Shown in pieces: positions 26,113 through 33,836 of a stretch of DNA of 64,000 nucleotides. A model generated the notes under the pieces. It did no database searches. It worked only from the letters and a program-made list of their open reading frames with translations, and had not been told where the DNA came from. The translations under genes were made by a program, and so were the position numbers. Numbering within the stretch: position 1 is the stretch's first letter; the number at the start of each line of letters is the position of its first letter. Location: NCBI RefSeq assembly GCF_045287255.1, contig NZ_CP137142.1:2542001-2606000 (forward strand), written 5' to 3'. This DNA is from Henriciella sp045287255 (GTDB lineage: Bacteria > Pseudomonadota > Alphaproteobacteria > Caulobacterales > Hyphomonadaceae).

Positions 26113-26847
26113 TTATAAATCCTCATTGTATACTTGTGAAGACAGCTCAAGATGCGCAATAAGTCTTGAAAATACAGAACTATCAACATCACCCTTTAAC
26201 TCCACTTTTGCCGTGCAGTTCTTAGACAATGTGAATTGCAACACCGTTACATCATTAACTGCACTATCAGAAGAAAAAGAAATAGGTTTACTTTCATTAT
26301 AGATTTCAGAAGTATCAGGCCTTGGATAATTCGAACCATCAACCTCTGACAATACAGTTTCGCCGTGGCGCTCAGAGAGCTCGTTGCTCGTCTTTTCCTC
26401 TTCAACAATCTCTTTCGCCGTTGCAAGATATGATCTAAACAATTTCTCCGCCCCTGTGGTCGTGAAATCGTATTTCCTAACAGCAAGCGATCTAACCACG
26501 GATTCAGCTGGCTCTTTCGAACCAAAAGCTTCATATAATTCTCTGAATAAGTCTGGCGTAAGCGCTGCTTGCCGATAAGCAGAGCTATACTCACTCATAT
26601 CTAGCGGCTCTAATAAAGTCATTGCCAAATCTGTAAGAGCAATACTTTCATCACGCCCCTCAACAAGGCCAAACTGCTTCAAAGCACTAACGGCAGCTAA
26701 TCCACTACCGGACCTAGGACTGTAGCCAATCAAGGTAACTATGGTATCATTATCAAGTGCAGAGCGATGAGCTCCACGATACAAATCCCTTGCAAAGTCA
26801 ATACACTTAGGAAGCGGAAACTGTGGATAAGAAGGACTTCTAGCCAT
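26113..26847 (-). CDS. Hypothetical protein, AT-rich, probably acquired
   Basis: 244 residues from the ATG at 26847, preceded by AAGGAGAG. GC is clearly lower than in its neighbours, and codon use differs (many ATA, TTA, AAT). The N-terminal half (about 1-140: FPLPKCIDFARDLYRGAHRS..., SALKQFGLVEG, RESIALTDLAMTLLEPL) reads like a small helical DNA-binding-type domain of unnamed proteins; the C-terminal 90 residues are acidic and end in a beta-rich segment. No catalytic motif. Function unknown; a stand-alone cargo gene or a regulator are both possible. Confidence 0.7.
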   Translation of the reverse strand: MARSPSYPQFPLPKCIDFARDLYRGAHRSALDNDTIVTLIGYSPRSGSGLAAVSALKQFGLVEGRDESIALTDLAMTLLEPLDMSEYSSAYRQAALTPDLFRELYEAFGSKEPAESVVRSLAVRKYDFTTTGAEKLFRSYLATAKEIVEEEKTSNELSERHGETVLSEVDGSNYPRPDTSEIYNESKPISFSSDSAVNDVTVLQFTLSKNCTAKVELKGDVDSSVFSRLIAHLELSSQVYNEDL

Positions 26848-26940
26848 AAAACTCTCCTTTGTGCTGCACACATCGCACAAATCCGCTACAATTTCAAACT
26901 TTTATATTTTTCTCATATATATCAAGGATTTACATAAGTC

Positions 26941-26956
26941 CATTTCACGTGAAACA
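26941..26956. promoter_or_regulatory. parS-like palindrome (ParB binding site candidate)
   Basis: CATTTCACGTGAAACA matches the chromosomal parS consensus TGTTTCACGTGAAACA at 14 of 16 positions; the right half-site is perfect and the two mismatches are at the outer end of the left half. It lies 94 bp upstream of the AT-rich gene. No parA/parB is in the window. Confidence 0.45.
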
Positions 26957-27076
26957 TTGCTACTCCTAGAGATTGAATCAGCTTTTATGATAAATATTTG
27001 AACAAATAAAGAACAAAAAGTATATCTAAAGTGAATACTATCAAAATGCGTGTGCGATCGTATTGCGCACACATCG

Positions 27077-27093
27077 CTTGTATGTCATACAAG
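27077..27093. promoter_or_regulatory. Operator-like palindrome CTTGTATG-T-CATACAAG
   Basis: Perfect 8-bp arms around one base. The half-site resembles those bound by GntR-family repressors, but no such regulator or target gene is adjacent. Confidence 0.35.
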
Positions 27094-27131
27094 AATCGTG
27101 AGTCGCATCGGATCCAACCTGACGAGCGGGT

Positions 27132-27181
27132 AAAGCCCTACCCAAACATCAGATCCAAACCGATGCACAAGGTAGGGCTTT
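27132..27181. repeat. 11-bp inverted repeat, 28-base loop
   Basis: AAAGCCCTACC (27132-27142) pairs with GGTAGGGCTTT (27171-27181). Could be a hairpin of a small RNA or an old terminator. Confidence 0.5.
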
Positions 27182-27217
27182 GCCTCGTGCCACATTGTGG
27201 CGCTCACATCTGCGGAG

Positions 27218-27246
27218 ATATGGCCCGGGTCCAAACCGGGCCATAT
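27218..27246. terminator. 11-bp hairpin ATATGGCCCGG / CCGGGCCATAT
   Basis: Perfect stem with a 7-base loop GTCCAAA, followed on the plus strand by TTTACTA. Terminator-like, but no gene ends here, so it may close an unannotated transcript that starts near 27000-27060. Confidence 0.45.
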
Positions 27247-27692
27247 TTACTATCATATGTGCGCTTTGACACAATAGAAATTTTAAGCGAAACCAATCCC
27301 ACACCTTATCCTCGCGCGTATAATGCTTGCCATCTCCCCTCTGTGACAGGGCCTTTCCGGAACGGCTGGGAATGAGTGGGAGAGCGGTGGTCTGTGTCTG
27401 CTGGTTTGGGGCCGTACCCGGTCTTGCGGAACAGTCGGGTGGTGAAGGCGCGAGGGGGTGAGCAGTCTCAGCCTCAGCAAGCGCTAAAGCCCGGACCTGT
27501 GGTGTGAAAGTGCCGTGGGAAACAACCGAAAACGCATCACCGCGGGCGCGCTCTGGTTGGGCGCTATAGGCTTGCCACAAGGTGAGCAGTCATGTCGCGT
27601 GCAATCTGAGCGCGCCTAGGCTCTGTTATAACGGACGTTGAGAGACGGTCTGGCTTCTGGTGCTGGGAGGTTTTTATTTGATGCGGTCCTGA

Positions 27693-27881
27693 CGCCCTAC
27701 GGGCGAACCGCATAAGCGGGTTCCGCGCCTACGGCGCATGAACCATGTTCAAGACTGTTTTGTATTCGGGGAGTACGGCTCGTGTGGAGAAAACAGCCTT
27801 GAGCTTGGTCTATGTGAGGGCCGAAGGCCCGATACGAGACCCGCTTCAACGCCTGTGCGGCGAAGCCGCTTAGCAGGCGTT
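27693..27881. repeat. Cluster of four 13-base triloop hairpins
   Basis: Each has a 5-bp perfect GC stem and a 3-base loop: CGCCCTACGGGCG (27693-27705), GCGCCTACGGCGC (27725-27737), GGGCCGAAGGCCC (27818-27830), GCGGCGAAGCCGC (27857-27869). The loops are TAC twice and GAA twice. The last is nested in an outer 8-bp stem (27848-27855 with 27874-27881) beside the end of the PodJ-like gene, where it may end transcription. Confidence 0.6.
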
Positions 27882-27900
27882 CAAACTCAAGCGTAAAAAC

Positions 27901-30900
27901 CTAAACCTCTTGGTTTAACCGATCCACCAGATCGTCAGTAATCTCGCCCGTGGTGGCCATGCCATTATCGGCCTGGAAGGCGCGGATCGCGGTGCGGGTG
28001 CCGGCGCCAGCAACACCGTCCGGTGTTCCGGCTTCATAGCCTAGGCCGTTGAGCACAGTCTGAACCGCTTTAACCTGTTCGCGCGAGCCTGTACCCCACG
28101 CGGATGGCCCGAACACACCGTTCGCGGTGGCTACCGGGGTTGCGCGGACCCAGCTTTCGGCGCGCTGGGCAACCGCTTGCGCGGTATCGAGCGGCACCAT
28201 GGTGCGGACGCGGTCAATCTCGGCCTTCGCCCCAGCATCGCCATTGCGCAAGGCGACCTCGTACCAGAACAGCGCTTCGGTCGCGCTTGGCGAGACCCCG
28301 AGGCCCTCTTCATGCAGGATGGCGAGGTTGTACTGGCTGTCGACAAGGCCAAAATCAGCCGCCTGGCGGAACCATTTGGCCGACCCGGCATAGCTTTGCG
28401 GGCCACCTTCGCCATCGGCATAGAAGACGGCAAGGTCATGCATCGCCTTGATATTACCGCCCTCAGCGGCCTTTTGCGTCCAGGCGCGCGCCGCGGTCAG
28501 GTCACGTGGCACGCCGAGGCCCTCCTCGTGCAGCTTGGCGAGGCGGTATTGCGCAGCGGGCAGACCCTGATTGGCGGCTTGCTGGATCATTTGTGGGCCG
28601 CGCTGATAGTCCTTGGCGGCAAGGCGCTGTTCGCCATACTGGTATTGGGCCACCGCATTACCCTCAGCCGCCGCCCGCTCCAGCGTCAGGGCTTTCGGGA
28701 TGGTTGGCAGGGCGGTTTTAGGGGTCGCGGTCTCTTCAATCGGCTTGAGTGCATTCAGTGTTGCAGACGGGGCCGCGATGTCAGTTGTGGTTTCGGCAGT
28801 AACAATGGCTTCTTCGAACAGGACATCATCGAGGCTGGCATCTGCCACCTCAGGCGTTGCGGTCACGGTTGGATTGACCGCCAGATCATCTGCGGTTTGA
28901 ACCGGGGTGGTCGGAGCCTGCTTACCGCGCAGGGACATATAGGCACCGCCGCCCGCCGCGGTCAGCGCCAGAACCGACGCCGCCGCGATAATTGGCAATT
29001 TGCTGGACCCTCCGGACTTGGCCACTCTGTTGCCTGGCAGATCACGCTTGCGTCCGCGCGTTCGTTTGTGCCCATGCTTGTCAGATGCCGCGGCAATCGC
29101 TGCACTACGCGCCCGACTCAGGTAATCGGTGGCGTCCTGATCAACAGGCAGAACCTCATCGGGTGTATCCTCTGCCGTATGCGGCAGGTCGGACATAGGC
29201 TCCGGTACAGTGATGTCGGTTTCAGGGCTGAAGACCTCGGTATCCCTTAGCTCAGCGCTGTCATCGCCCCATGTTTCGATGTCGGCAAAAGGATCGGGCT
29301 CATCGAAGCTTTCTTCCGGCAGTTCAGCCACATAGCGATGTGAATCCGTGGGCTGATAATCGTCATCAGCCGCCTCCGTCAGCAAATCACGAACCGTATC
29401 CGCCGGAGCTTGCGGTGCGTCTTCGTCTTCAAAAGTCTGCAGGACCTCCATAAAGTCCTGAACACCGTCCATCGCTTCAGCCTCAGGCGCCACTTCAGGG
29501 ATCGGCTCTGGCTCTGTATCGAGTGCATCAAAAGCCTCGATTTCCAGCATTTGGGGATCTGGGGCTTCAAACGTTGGCGCACGCTGAATAGGCGTCCCCG
29601 GCGGGGAGGTGAAATCTTCCAAGGCCTCCAGCCGCGCGGCGAGAGATGCCATAGCCTTCTGGACCGGAGAGACATGATCGACCGTCTGCTTCTGAATCTG
29701 GCGCAAGCGGTCAGACACATTGCTGAGCGCATTCGACAAACGTGCCTCATGGCGTTTATCGGCAGCGGCGACCTCATCTTTCAGGTCGTTCATCGCGCTT
29801 TCCTGCTTGGCCTGCAGGCGGCTGACAGCGGTCGCAACCTGCTCACCAACCTGTTCGATAGCCCCGGCAGAGCGCTGCTCACTTTCTTCAATGCGCTGGT
29901 CGAGCTGTTCGGCAACATCACCAATCTTGGCTGACACTTGCTCAAGCACATTATCTTCGCGTTGCTCAACAGCTTGCAAGCGGGCATCCATTCCAGTGGA
30001 TAAACGCCCCATTTGCTGACTGACCGCTTCCACAGCCCGATTGGAGCGCTCCTCGCCCGTGACGAGACGCTGCTTGAGAGTTTCAATCGTGTTTTCAATC
30101 CGGCCCATAAACTCCGGGTTCTCTCCGGTCGCCGCCGCCTCAATCTGGTTGGCCAACTCGTTGCGCGCGTTCTCAACACTGCTGCGCAAATCAACAGACA
30201 GGGCCTCAAAACGCTGTTCCAGCTGCTGTCGAACATGCTCGACTTTTTGCGGGTCTGCATCCTTGGCAATCTGGGAAATGCGCGCATCCAGTGAAGAGAA
30301 AGTTTGCTCCAGCCCCTTTAGAGCGGCATCCGTTGTCGTCTCAGCGCGATTGAGGCGCTCCTGGATACGCAGCAAAGTCCCTTCCATGGAAGACAGCGCG
30401 CCAGAGACATCAGCTTCAACGCTGTCCATCCGCGCACCCATGTCCCCGACAGTCTCAAGACGGCCGGCAACGCTCGTTTCAATTGCAGACAAGCGTTCAG
30501 ACACATGCTTGACAGTACCTTCAGTCCGAAGCTCGGCCTGTTCAACACTTTTCTCAACACGAGCTGCCGCCTCTGAAAGCGTGCGATCAACTTTCAGTTC
30601 CATTCCCTCAACACGGTCCCCGAGGTCGGCAAAGCCAGATTCAAGGCGCCCCTTAATGGCCGTGGTTTCATCCTGGGCCATGCGGGCTTCGTCATAGACA
30701 TGGTTGGCGAGCTTACCGAGTGCATCTTCAAGGGAACGCATGGATTCCAGATTGCGGGCACTTGTATCATCAGCTTCCAGCGCGGTGATCTTTTCCCGCA
30801 GCACATCCTGCGTTTCCCGCAGTTCATCGACCATGCCATCGACTTCGGACGCAATAACCGAAGTTGAGGATTCAGCGTTCTCAAGACGCGCAATCAATCC

Positions 30901-31173
30901 AAGGACGGACTGGTCAATCCCCGTGATCGCAAGCGTTGAGCGCGCCTCCACAGCCTCAAGCTTACGGGTTAATCGGTCGAGCGTGCTCGGCTCACCAATC
31001 TCGGTTTCAAGGCGTTGCTGCAAATCGCGGGGGCCGGCCTCGCTGTGCCCCTGTAAGAGCAGGTCGTTGATGTAGTCACCCAAAGTGACACCACGCATCC
31101 GCGCTTTCTCTTTCGCTACGGCACGGGCGCGATCATCAATTCCCTTGACGCTCCAAGATCCAGTATTGGACAT
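27901..31173 (-). CDS. podJ: PodJ-like polar organelle development protein
   Basis: 1090 residues from the ATG at 31173. Order of parts: a short N-terminal ribbon-helix-helix-like segment (SWSVKGIDDRARAVAKEKARMRG), a long cytoplasmic coiled coil (about 60-560), an acidic disordered linker, one membrane helix (about 724-746, LPIIAAASVLALTAAGGGAY), periplasmic Sel1-like repeats (about 825-990, e.g. QYRLAKLHEEGLGVPRD) and a C-terminal peptidoglycan-binding domain (about 1030-1088, VKAVQTVLNGLGYEAGTPDG...). This is the architecture of Caulobacter PodJ, a new-pole scaffold recruiting flagellar, pilus and asymmetry factors. Sequence identity cannot be measured here. A CtrA box lies upstream. Confidence 0.8.
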   Translation of the reverse strand: MSNTGSWSVKGIDDRARAVAKEKARMRGVTLGDYINDLLLQGHSEAGPRDLQQRLETEIGEPSTLDRLTRKLEAVEARSTLAITGIDQSVLGLIARLENAESSTSVIASEVDGMVDELRETQDVLREKITALEADDTSARNLESMRSLEDALGKLANHVYDEARMAQDETTAIKGRLESGFADLGDRVEGMELKVDRTLSEAAARVEKSVEQAELRTEGTVKHVSERLSAIETSVAGRLETVGDMGARMDSVEADVSGALSSMEGTLLRIQERLNRAETTTDAALKGLEQTFSSLDARISQIAKDADPQKVEHVRQQLEQRFEALSVDLRSSVENARNELANQIEAAATGENPEFMGRIENTIETLKQRLVTGEERSNRAVEAVSQQMGRLSTGMDARLQAVEQREDNVLEQVSAKIGDVAEQLDQRIEESEQRSAGAIEQVGEQVATAVSRLQAKQESAMNDLKDEVAAADKRHEARLSNALSNVSDRLRQIQKQTVDHVSPVQKAMASLAARLEALEDFTSPPGTPIQRAPTFEAPDPQMLEIEAFDALDTEPEPIPEVAPEAEAMDGVQDFMEVLQTFEDEDAPQAPADTVRDLLTEAADDDYQPTDSHRYVAELPEESFDEPDPFADIETWGDDSAELRDTEVFSPETDITVPEPMSDLPHTAEDTPDEVLPVDQDATDYLSRARSAAIAAASDKHGHKRTRGRKRDLPGNRVAKSGGSSKLPIIAAASVLALTAAGGGAYMSLRGKQAPTTPVQTADDLAVNPTVTATPEVADASLDDVLFEEAIVTAETTTDIAAPSATLNALKPIEETATPKTALPTIPKALTLERAAAEGNAVAQYQYGEQRLAAKDYQRGPQMIQQAANQGLPAAQYRLAKLHEEGLGVPRDLTAARAWTQKAAEGGNIKAMHDLAVFYADGEGGPQSYAGSAKWFRQAADFGLVDSQYNLAILHEEGLGVSPSATEALFWYEVALRNGDAGAKAEIDRVRTMVPLDTAQAVAQRAESWVRATPVATANGVFGPSAWGTGSREQVKAVQTVLNGLGYEAGTPDGVAGAGTRTAIRAFQADNGMATTGEITDDLVDRLNQEV

Positions 31174-31245
31174 CCACAGCACTCCACTGCACGCCAAAAA
31201 ATGGCGCAATTTACCCTATCCGCACAAGGAATGCAGGCATTGCTC

Positions 31246-31260
31246 TTAATTCGAAGTTAA
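31246..31260. promoter_or_regulatory. CtrA box upstream of the PodJ-like gene
   Basis: TTAATTCGAAGTTAA is an exact TTAA-N7-TTAA full CtrA site, 73 bases upstream of the podJ-like ATG. CtrA is the master cell-cycle regulator in Caulobacterales. This is the only full-length site I found in the window. Confidence 0.65.
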
Positions 31261-31324
31261 AAAGGTAAACAGCACATCCGAATTTATAAACGAATTGCCC
31301 AGTCTCCAATCTGAGAACCTGACG

Positions 31325-31340
31325 TTGACGTTCGCGTAAA
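31325..31340. promoter_or_regulatory. LiuR-like operator before the MerR gene
   Basis: TTGACGTTCGCGTAAA, 20 bases before the regulator's ATG, resembles the LiuR consensus TTTACGTnnACGTAAA and matches the site at 33794 in 13 of 16 positions. Suggests autoregulation. Confidence 0.5.
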
Positions 31341-31360
31341 GACGCGGCATACGTGTATCT

Positions 31361-31840
31361 ATGCCTGATACCGTTTCATCTCTTTCTATCGCTGATTCAC
31401 GGACCTATTCGATTTCCGAGCTGGCCCGTGAGTTTGGAATCACCCCACGCGCCCTGCGGTTCTACGAAGACAAGGACATGCTCCACCCCGCCCGGGATGG
31501 CATGACCCGCGTCTACTCGCACCGCGATCGTGCGCGTGTTAAAATCATTGTTCGCCTGAAGCGCCTTGGTCTTCCACTAGCCGACATTCGGGAAATTCTC
31601 GACCTTTATGGCCTTGAAGATGGGCAACGCGCCCAGATGCGCATGTCACTGGTCAAGTTCCAGAACCAGATCAAGGAACTCGAGAGCCAGCGCGAGGACA
31701 TTGAAATGGCGCTGCAAGAACTGCATCGCGGCATTGAATGGCTCGACGAACAACTCGCCCGCGTTGGCCCGGGCAAGGACGAGGCGGAGAGCCTGAAAGC
31801 CTATGACGCGGTTGCGCGTCGCCAGTTGAATGACGCCTAA
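31361..31840 (+). CDS. MerR-family regulator, LiuR-like
   Basis: 159 residues. The N-terminal winged helix (YSISELAREFGITPRALRFYEDKDMLHPARDGMTRVYSHRDRARV, cited in part) is that of MerR proteins, followed by a long dimerisation helix (KFQNQIKELESQREDIEMALQEL). It has no metal-binding cysteines. LiuR-type members sense acyl-CoA and control leucine/fatty-acid degradation; the downstream beta-oxidation genes and the matching sites at 31325 and 33794 support that role. No clear ribosome-binding site precedes the ATG, which lies 20 bases after the putative operator. Confidence 0.85.
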   Translation: MPDTVSSLSIADSRTYSISELAREFGITPRALRFYEDKDMLHPARDGMTRVYSHRDRARVKIIVRLKRLGLPLADIREILDLYGLEDGQRAQMRMSLVKFQNQIKELESQREDIEMALQELHRGIEWLDEQLARVGPGKDEAESLKAYDAVARRQLNDA

Positions 31841-31846
31841 GAGTTG

Positions 31847-31867
31847 AGCCCCCTATACGGGGCTTTT
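31847..31867 (+). terminator. Hairpin between the MerR gene and the first acyl-CoA dehydrogenase
   Basis: AGCCCC / GGGGCT with a 6-base loop, then TTTTCTT, 7 bases after the MerR stop. Short but terminator-like; it may separate regulator and enzyme transcripts partially. Confidence 0.6.
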
Positions 31868-31912
31868 CTTCCATATAACGATAAAAAATCACGACTGTTT
31901 TCGGAGTAAACA

Positions 31913-33694
31913 ATGCCCCGCTATGACGCCCCTATTCGCGACATGCAATTCATCTTGCATGATGTCCTACAAGTTCAGAACTATTCCAACTTGCCTGGCT
32001 TTGCCGAGGCCACGCCAGACGTTATCGACGCCATTCTGGAAGAGTCCGGAAAGTTTGCCAAAGACGTCTTGTTCCCCCTCAATAAGATCGGCGATGAGCA
32101 AGGCTGTACCCGTAATCCTGATGGCAGTGTGACCACGCCGGACGGGTTCAAGGATGCGTATAACCAGCTGGTTGAGAATGGCTGGCCATTGCTGGGCAAA
32201 TCCGAAGAGATGGGTGGTCAGAACCTGCCTTATGTCCTGCAGATGGCGACCAGCGAGATGACCTCATCGGCCAATATGGCGTTTGGCATGTATCCGGGTC
32301 TGACGTCTGGGGCCTATGAAGCGCTGATGGCGGGGGGCTCTGATGAGCAAAAGGCCATGTATGGCCCGAAAATGGCGTCTGGCGAATGGGCTGGAACCAT
32401 GAACCTGACCGAGCCACAGTGTGGTACAGATCTCGGCCTGATTAAGACCAAAGCTGTCCCGCAACCCGATGGCAGCTATAAGATTACCGGCCAGAAAATC
32501 TGGATTTCCGGCGGTGAGCAGGACCTGACCGAGAATATTATTCATCTGGTCCTCGCTCGCATCGAAGGCGGCCCGGAAGGCATTAAGGGCATCTCCCTCT
32601 TCGTCGTGCCGAAATTCATCGTTGGTGAGGATGGCTCGCTGGGTGAGCGCAACACCGCTTCATGTGGCGGCCTTGAAGAAAAGATGGGCATCCATGGCAA
32701 TGCGACCTGCGTCATGAATTATGATGAGGCAACCGGCTGGCTCGTTGGTGAAGAGCATAAAGGTATGCGCACCATGTTCGTGATGATGAACGAAGCGCGC
32801 CTTGGCGTTGGCATGCAAGGCCTGTCACAGGCCGAGGTTGCCTATCAAAACGCTGTCGATTTCGCCAATGATCGCTTGCAAATGCGCTCTTTGAAAGGGC
32901 CACAAGCCCCGGATAAACCCGCCGATCCAATCATTGTGCATCCGGATGTGCGCCGGATGCTGATGGACCAGAAAGCCTTCATTGAAGGGGCGCGGGCCTT
33001 TACTTACTGGACCGCGCTGTTTGGCGATCTGCATCATCGCTCACCAGACGAAACCGTGCGTCAGCAAGCCGATGACTACATGGCGCTGATGACGCCGGTT
33101 CTGAAAGCCTTCCTGACCGACCGCGGTTACAAGATGGCGAATGAGGCTCTGCAAGTGCATGGCGGGTCTGGTTTCACCAAGGAGTGGGGCCTTGAACAGT
33201 TCGTGCGTGATTGCCGGATTACCCTGATCTATGAAGGGACAAACGGTATTCAGGCGCTCGACCTAGTTGGCCGTAAGCTTGCGGCCAATGGTGGCCGCGC
33301 CGTGTTCAGCTTCTTTGCCGAGATGGACGATTTCGTCGGGGCGAATGCTGACAATGAAGACATGAAAGTCTTCACCGATGGCCTCGCAGAGGCGAAAGCG
33401 CAATTGCAGGAAGGCACGACCTGGCTGATGCAGAATGGCATGTCTGACTTTAACAATGCGGGTGCAGCCTCTACCGATTACCTGCAACTCTTCGGTCTCA
33501 CGGCGCTGGCTTATATGTGGGCCAAAATGGCGAAGGTCGCGCTTGAGAAGAAAGGCAGCGATCCGTTCTTTGACGATAAGTTGATCACAGGGCGCTATTA
33601 TATGACCCGCATCATGCCGGAAGCAGCAGCACACCTTGCCAAGCTGAAAACCGGGGCAGAGCCAATGATGGCGCTGCCTGCAGACCGCTTCTAA
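31913..33694 (+). CDS. Acyl-CoA dehydrogenase with C-terminal extension (DmdC/FadE-like)
   Basis: 593 residues, longer than the 390-residue standard because of an added C-terminal helical domain (about 480-593, DDKLITGRYYMTRIMPEAAAH). FAD/substrate signature: MNLTEPQCGTDLGLIKTKA and the closing YEGTNGIQALDLVGRKL. First enzyme of the beta-oxidation pathway; chain-length preference cannot be read from sequence. TCGGAG precedes the ATG. Part of the cluster 31361-39747. Confidence 0.9.
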   Translation: MPRYDAPIRDMQFILHDVLQVQNYSNLPGFAEATPDVIDAILEESGKFAKDVLFPLNKIGDEQGCTRNPDGSVTTPDGFKDAYNQLVENGWPLLGKSEEMGGQNLPYVLQMATSEMTSSANMAFGMYPGLTSGAYEALMAGGSDEQKAMYGPKMASGEWAGTMNLTEPQCGTDLGLIKTKAVPQPDGSYKITGQKIWISGGEQDLTENIIHLVLARIEGGPEGIKGISLFVVPKFIVGEDGSLGERNTASCGGLEEKMGIHGNATCVMNYDEATGWLVGEEHKGMRTMFVMMNEARLGVGMQGLSQAEVAYQNAVDFANDRLQMRSLKGPQAPDKPADPIIVHPDVRRMLMDQKAFIEGARAFTYWTALFGDLHHRSPDETVRQQADDYMALMTPVLKAFLTDRGYKMANEALQVHGGSGFTKEWGLEQFVRDCRITLIYEGTNGIQALDLVGRKLAANGGRAVFSFFAEMDDFVGANADNEDMKVFTDGLAEAKAQLQEGTTWLMQNGMSDFNNAGAASTDYLQLFGLTALAYMWAKMAKVALEKKGSDPFFDDKLITGRYYMTRIMPEAAAHLAKLKTGAEPMMALPADRF

Positions 33695-33706
33695 TCGCTG
33701 AATTCA

Positions 33707-33741
33707 GTGTTATGGCCAGCCCCACGGGTTGGTCATAACAC
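33707..33741 (+). terminator. 16-bp hairpin between the two acyl-CoA dehydrogenase genes
   Basis: Stem 33707-33722 with 33726-33741, two G-T wobbles, 3-base loop. No T-run follows (ATGCATG), so it is an intercistronic hairpin or weak terminator before the LiuR-like promoter of the next gene. Confidence 0.5.
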
Positions 33742-33793
33742 ATGCATGTTCCCGTTACGTCACGACTGGTCAAAACGCCTTTGAGCACCTAAA

Positions 33794-33809
33794 TTGACGT
33801 GAACGTAAA
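33794..33809. promoter_or_regulatory. LiuR-like operator before the second acyl-CoA dehydrogenase
   Basis: TTGACGTGAACGTAAA, 27 bases before the ATG at 33837. The site extends into a larger dyad TGACGT...ACGTCA (33795-33814). Same type as the site at 31325. Confidence 0.5.
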
Positions 33810-33836
33810 CGTCATAAAAACTACTGGGAGCCCACC

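Larger units (their letters stand above)
26848..27900. other. About 1 kb without a convincing gene; several inverted repeats
   Basis: The first 200 bp are very AT-rich and include the promoter of the AT-rich gene and the parS-like site. Then come stacked inverted repeats (27050-27072, 27077-27093, 27132-27181, 27218-27246), a GC-rich stretch with an 11-bp direct repeat GGTGAGCAGTC (27457-27467, 27581-27591), and four triloop hairpins (27693-27881). Open frames here (for example 27149-27580 minus) have no family resemblance. It could encode a structured RNA, hold decayed mobile DNA, or both. A TATAAT lies at 27319-27324 without a good -35. Confidence 0.5.

Noticed and set aside
27319..27324. 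TATAAT hexamer as a promoter
   Set aside because: No -35 at 16-18 bases; TTGACA at 27266 is 47 bases away.
27149..27580. 144-codon minus-strand open frame in the 1-kb gap
   Set aside because: Low-complexity, no family resemblance, runs through two hairpins, no good ribosome-binding site.
28177..29250. 357-codon plus-strand frame opposite the PodJ-like gene
   Set aside because: Antisense shadow over the linker, membrane helix and Sel1 repeats.
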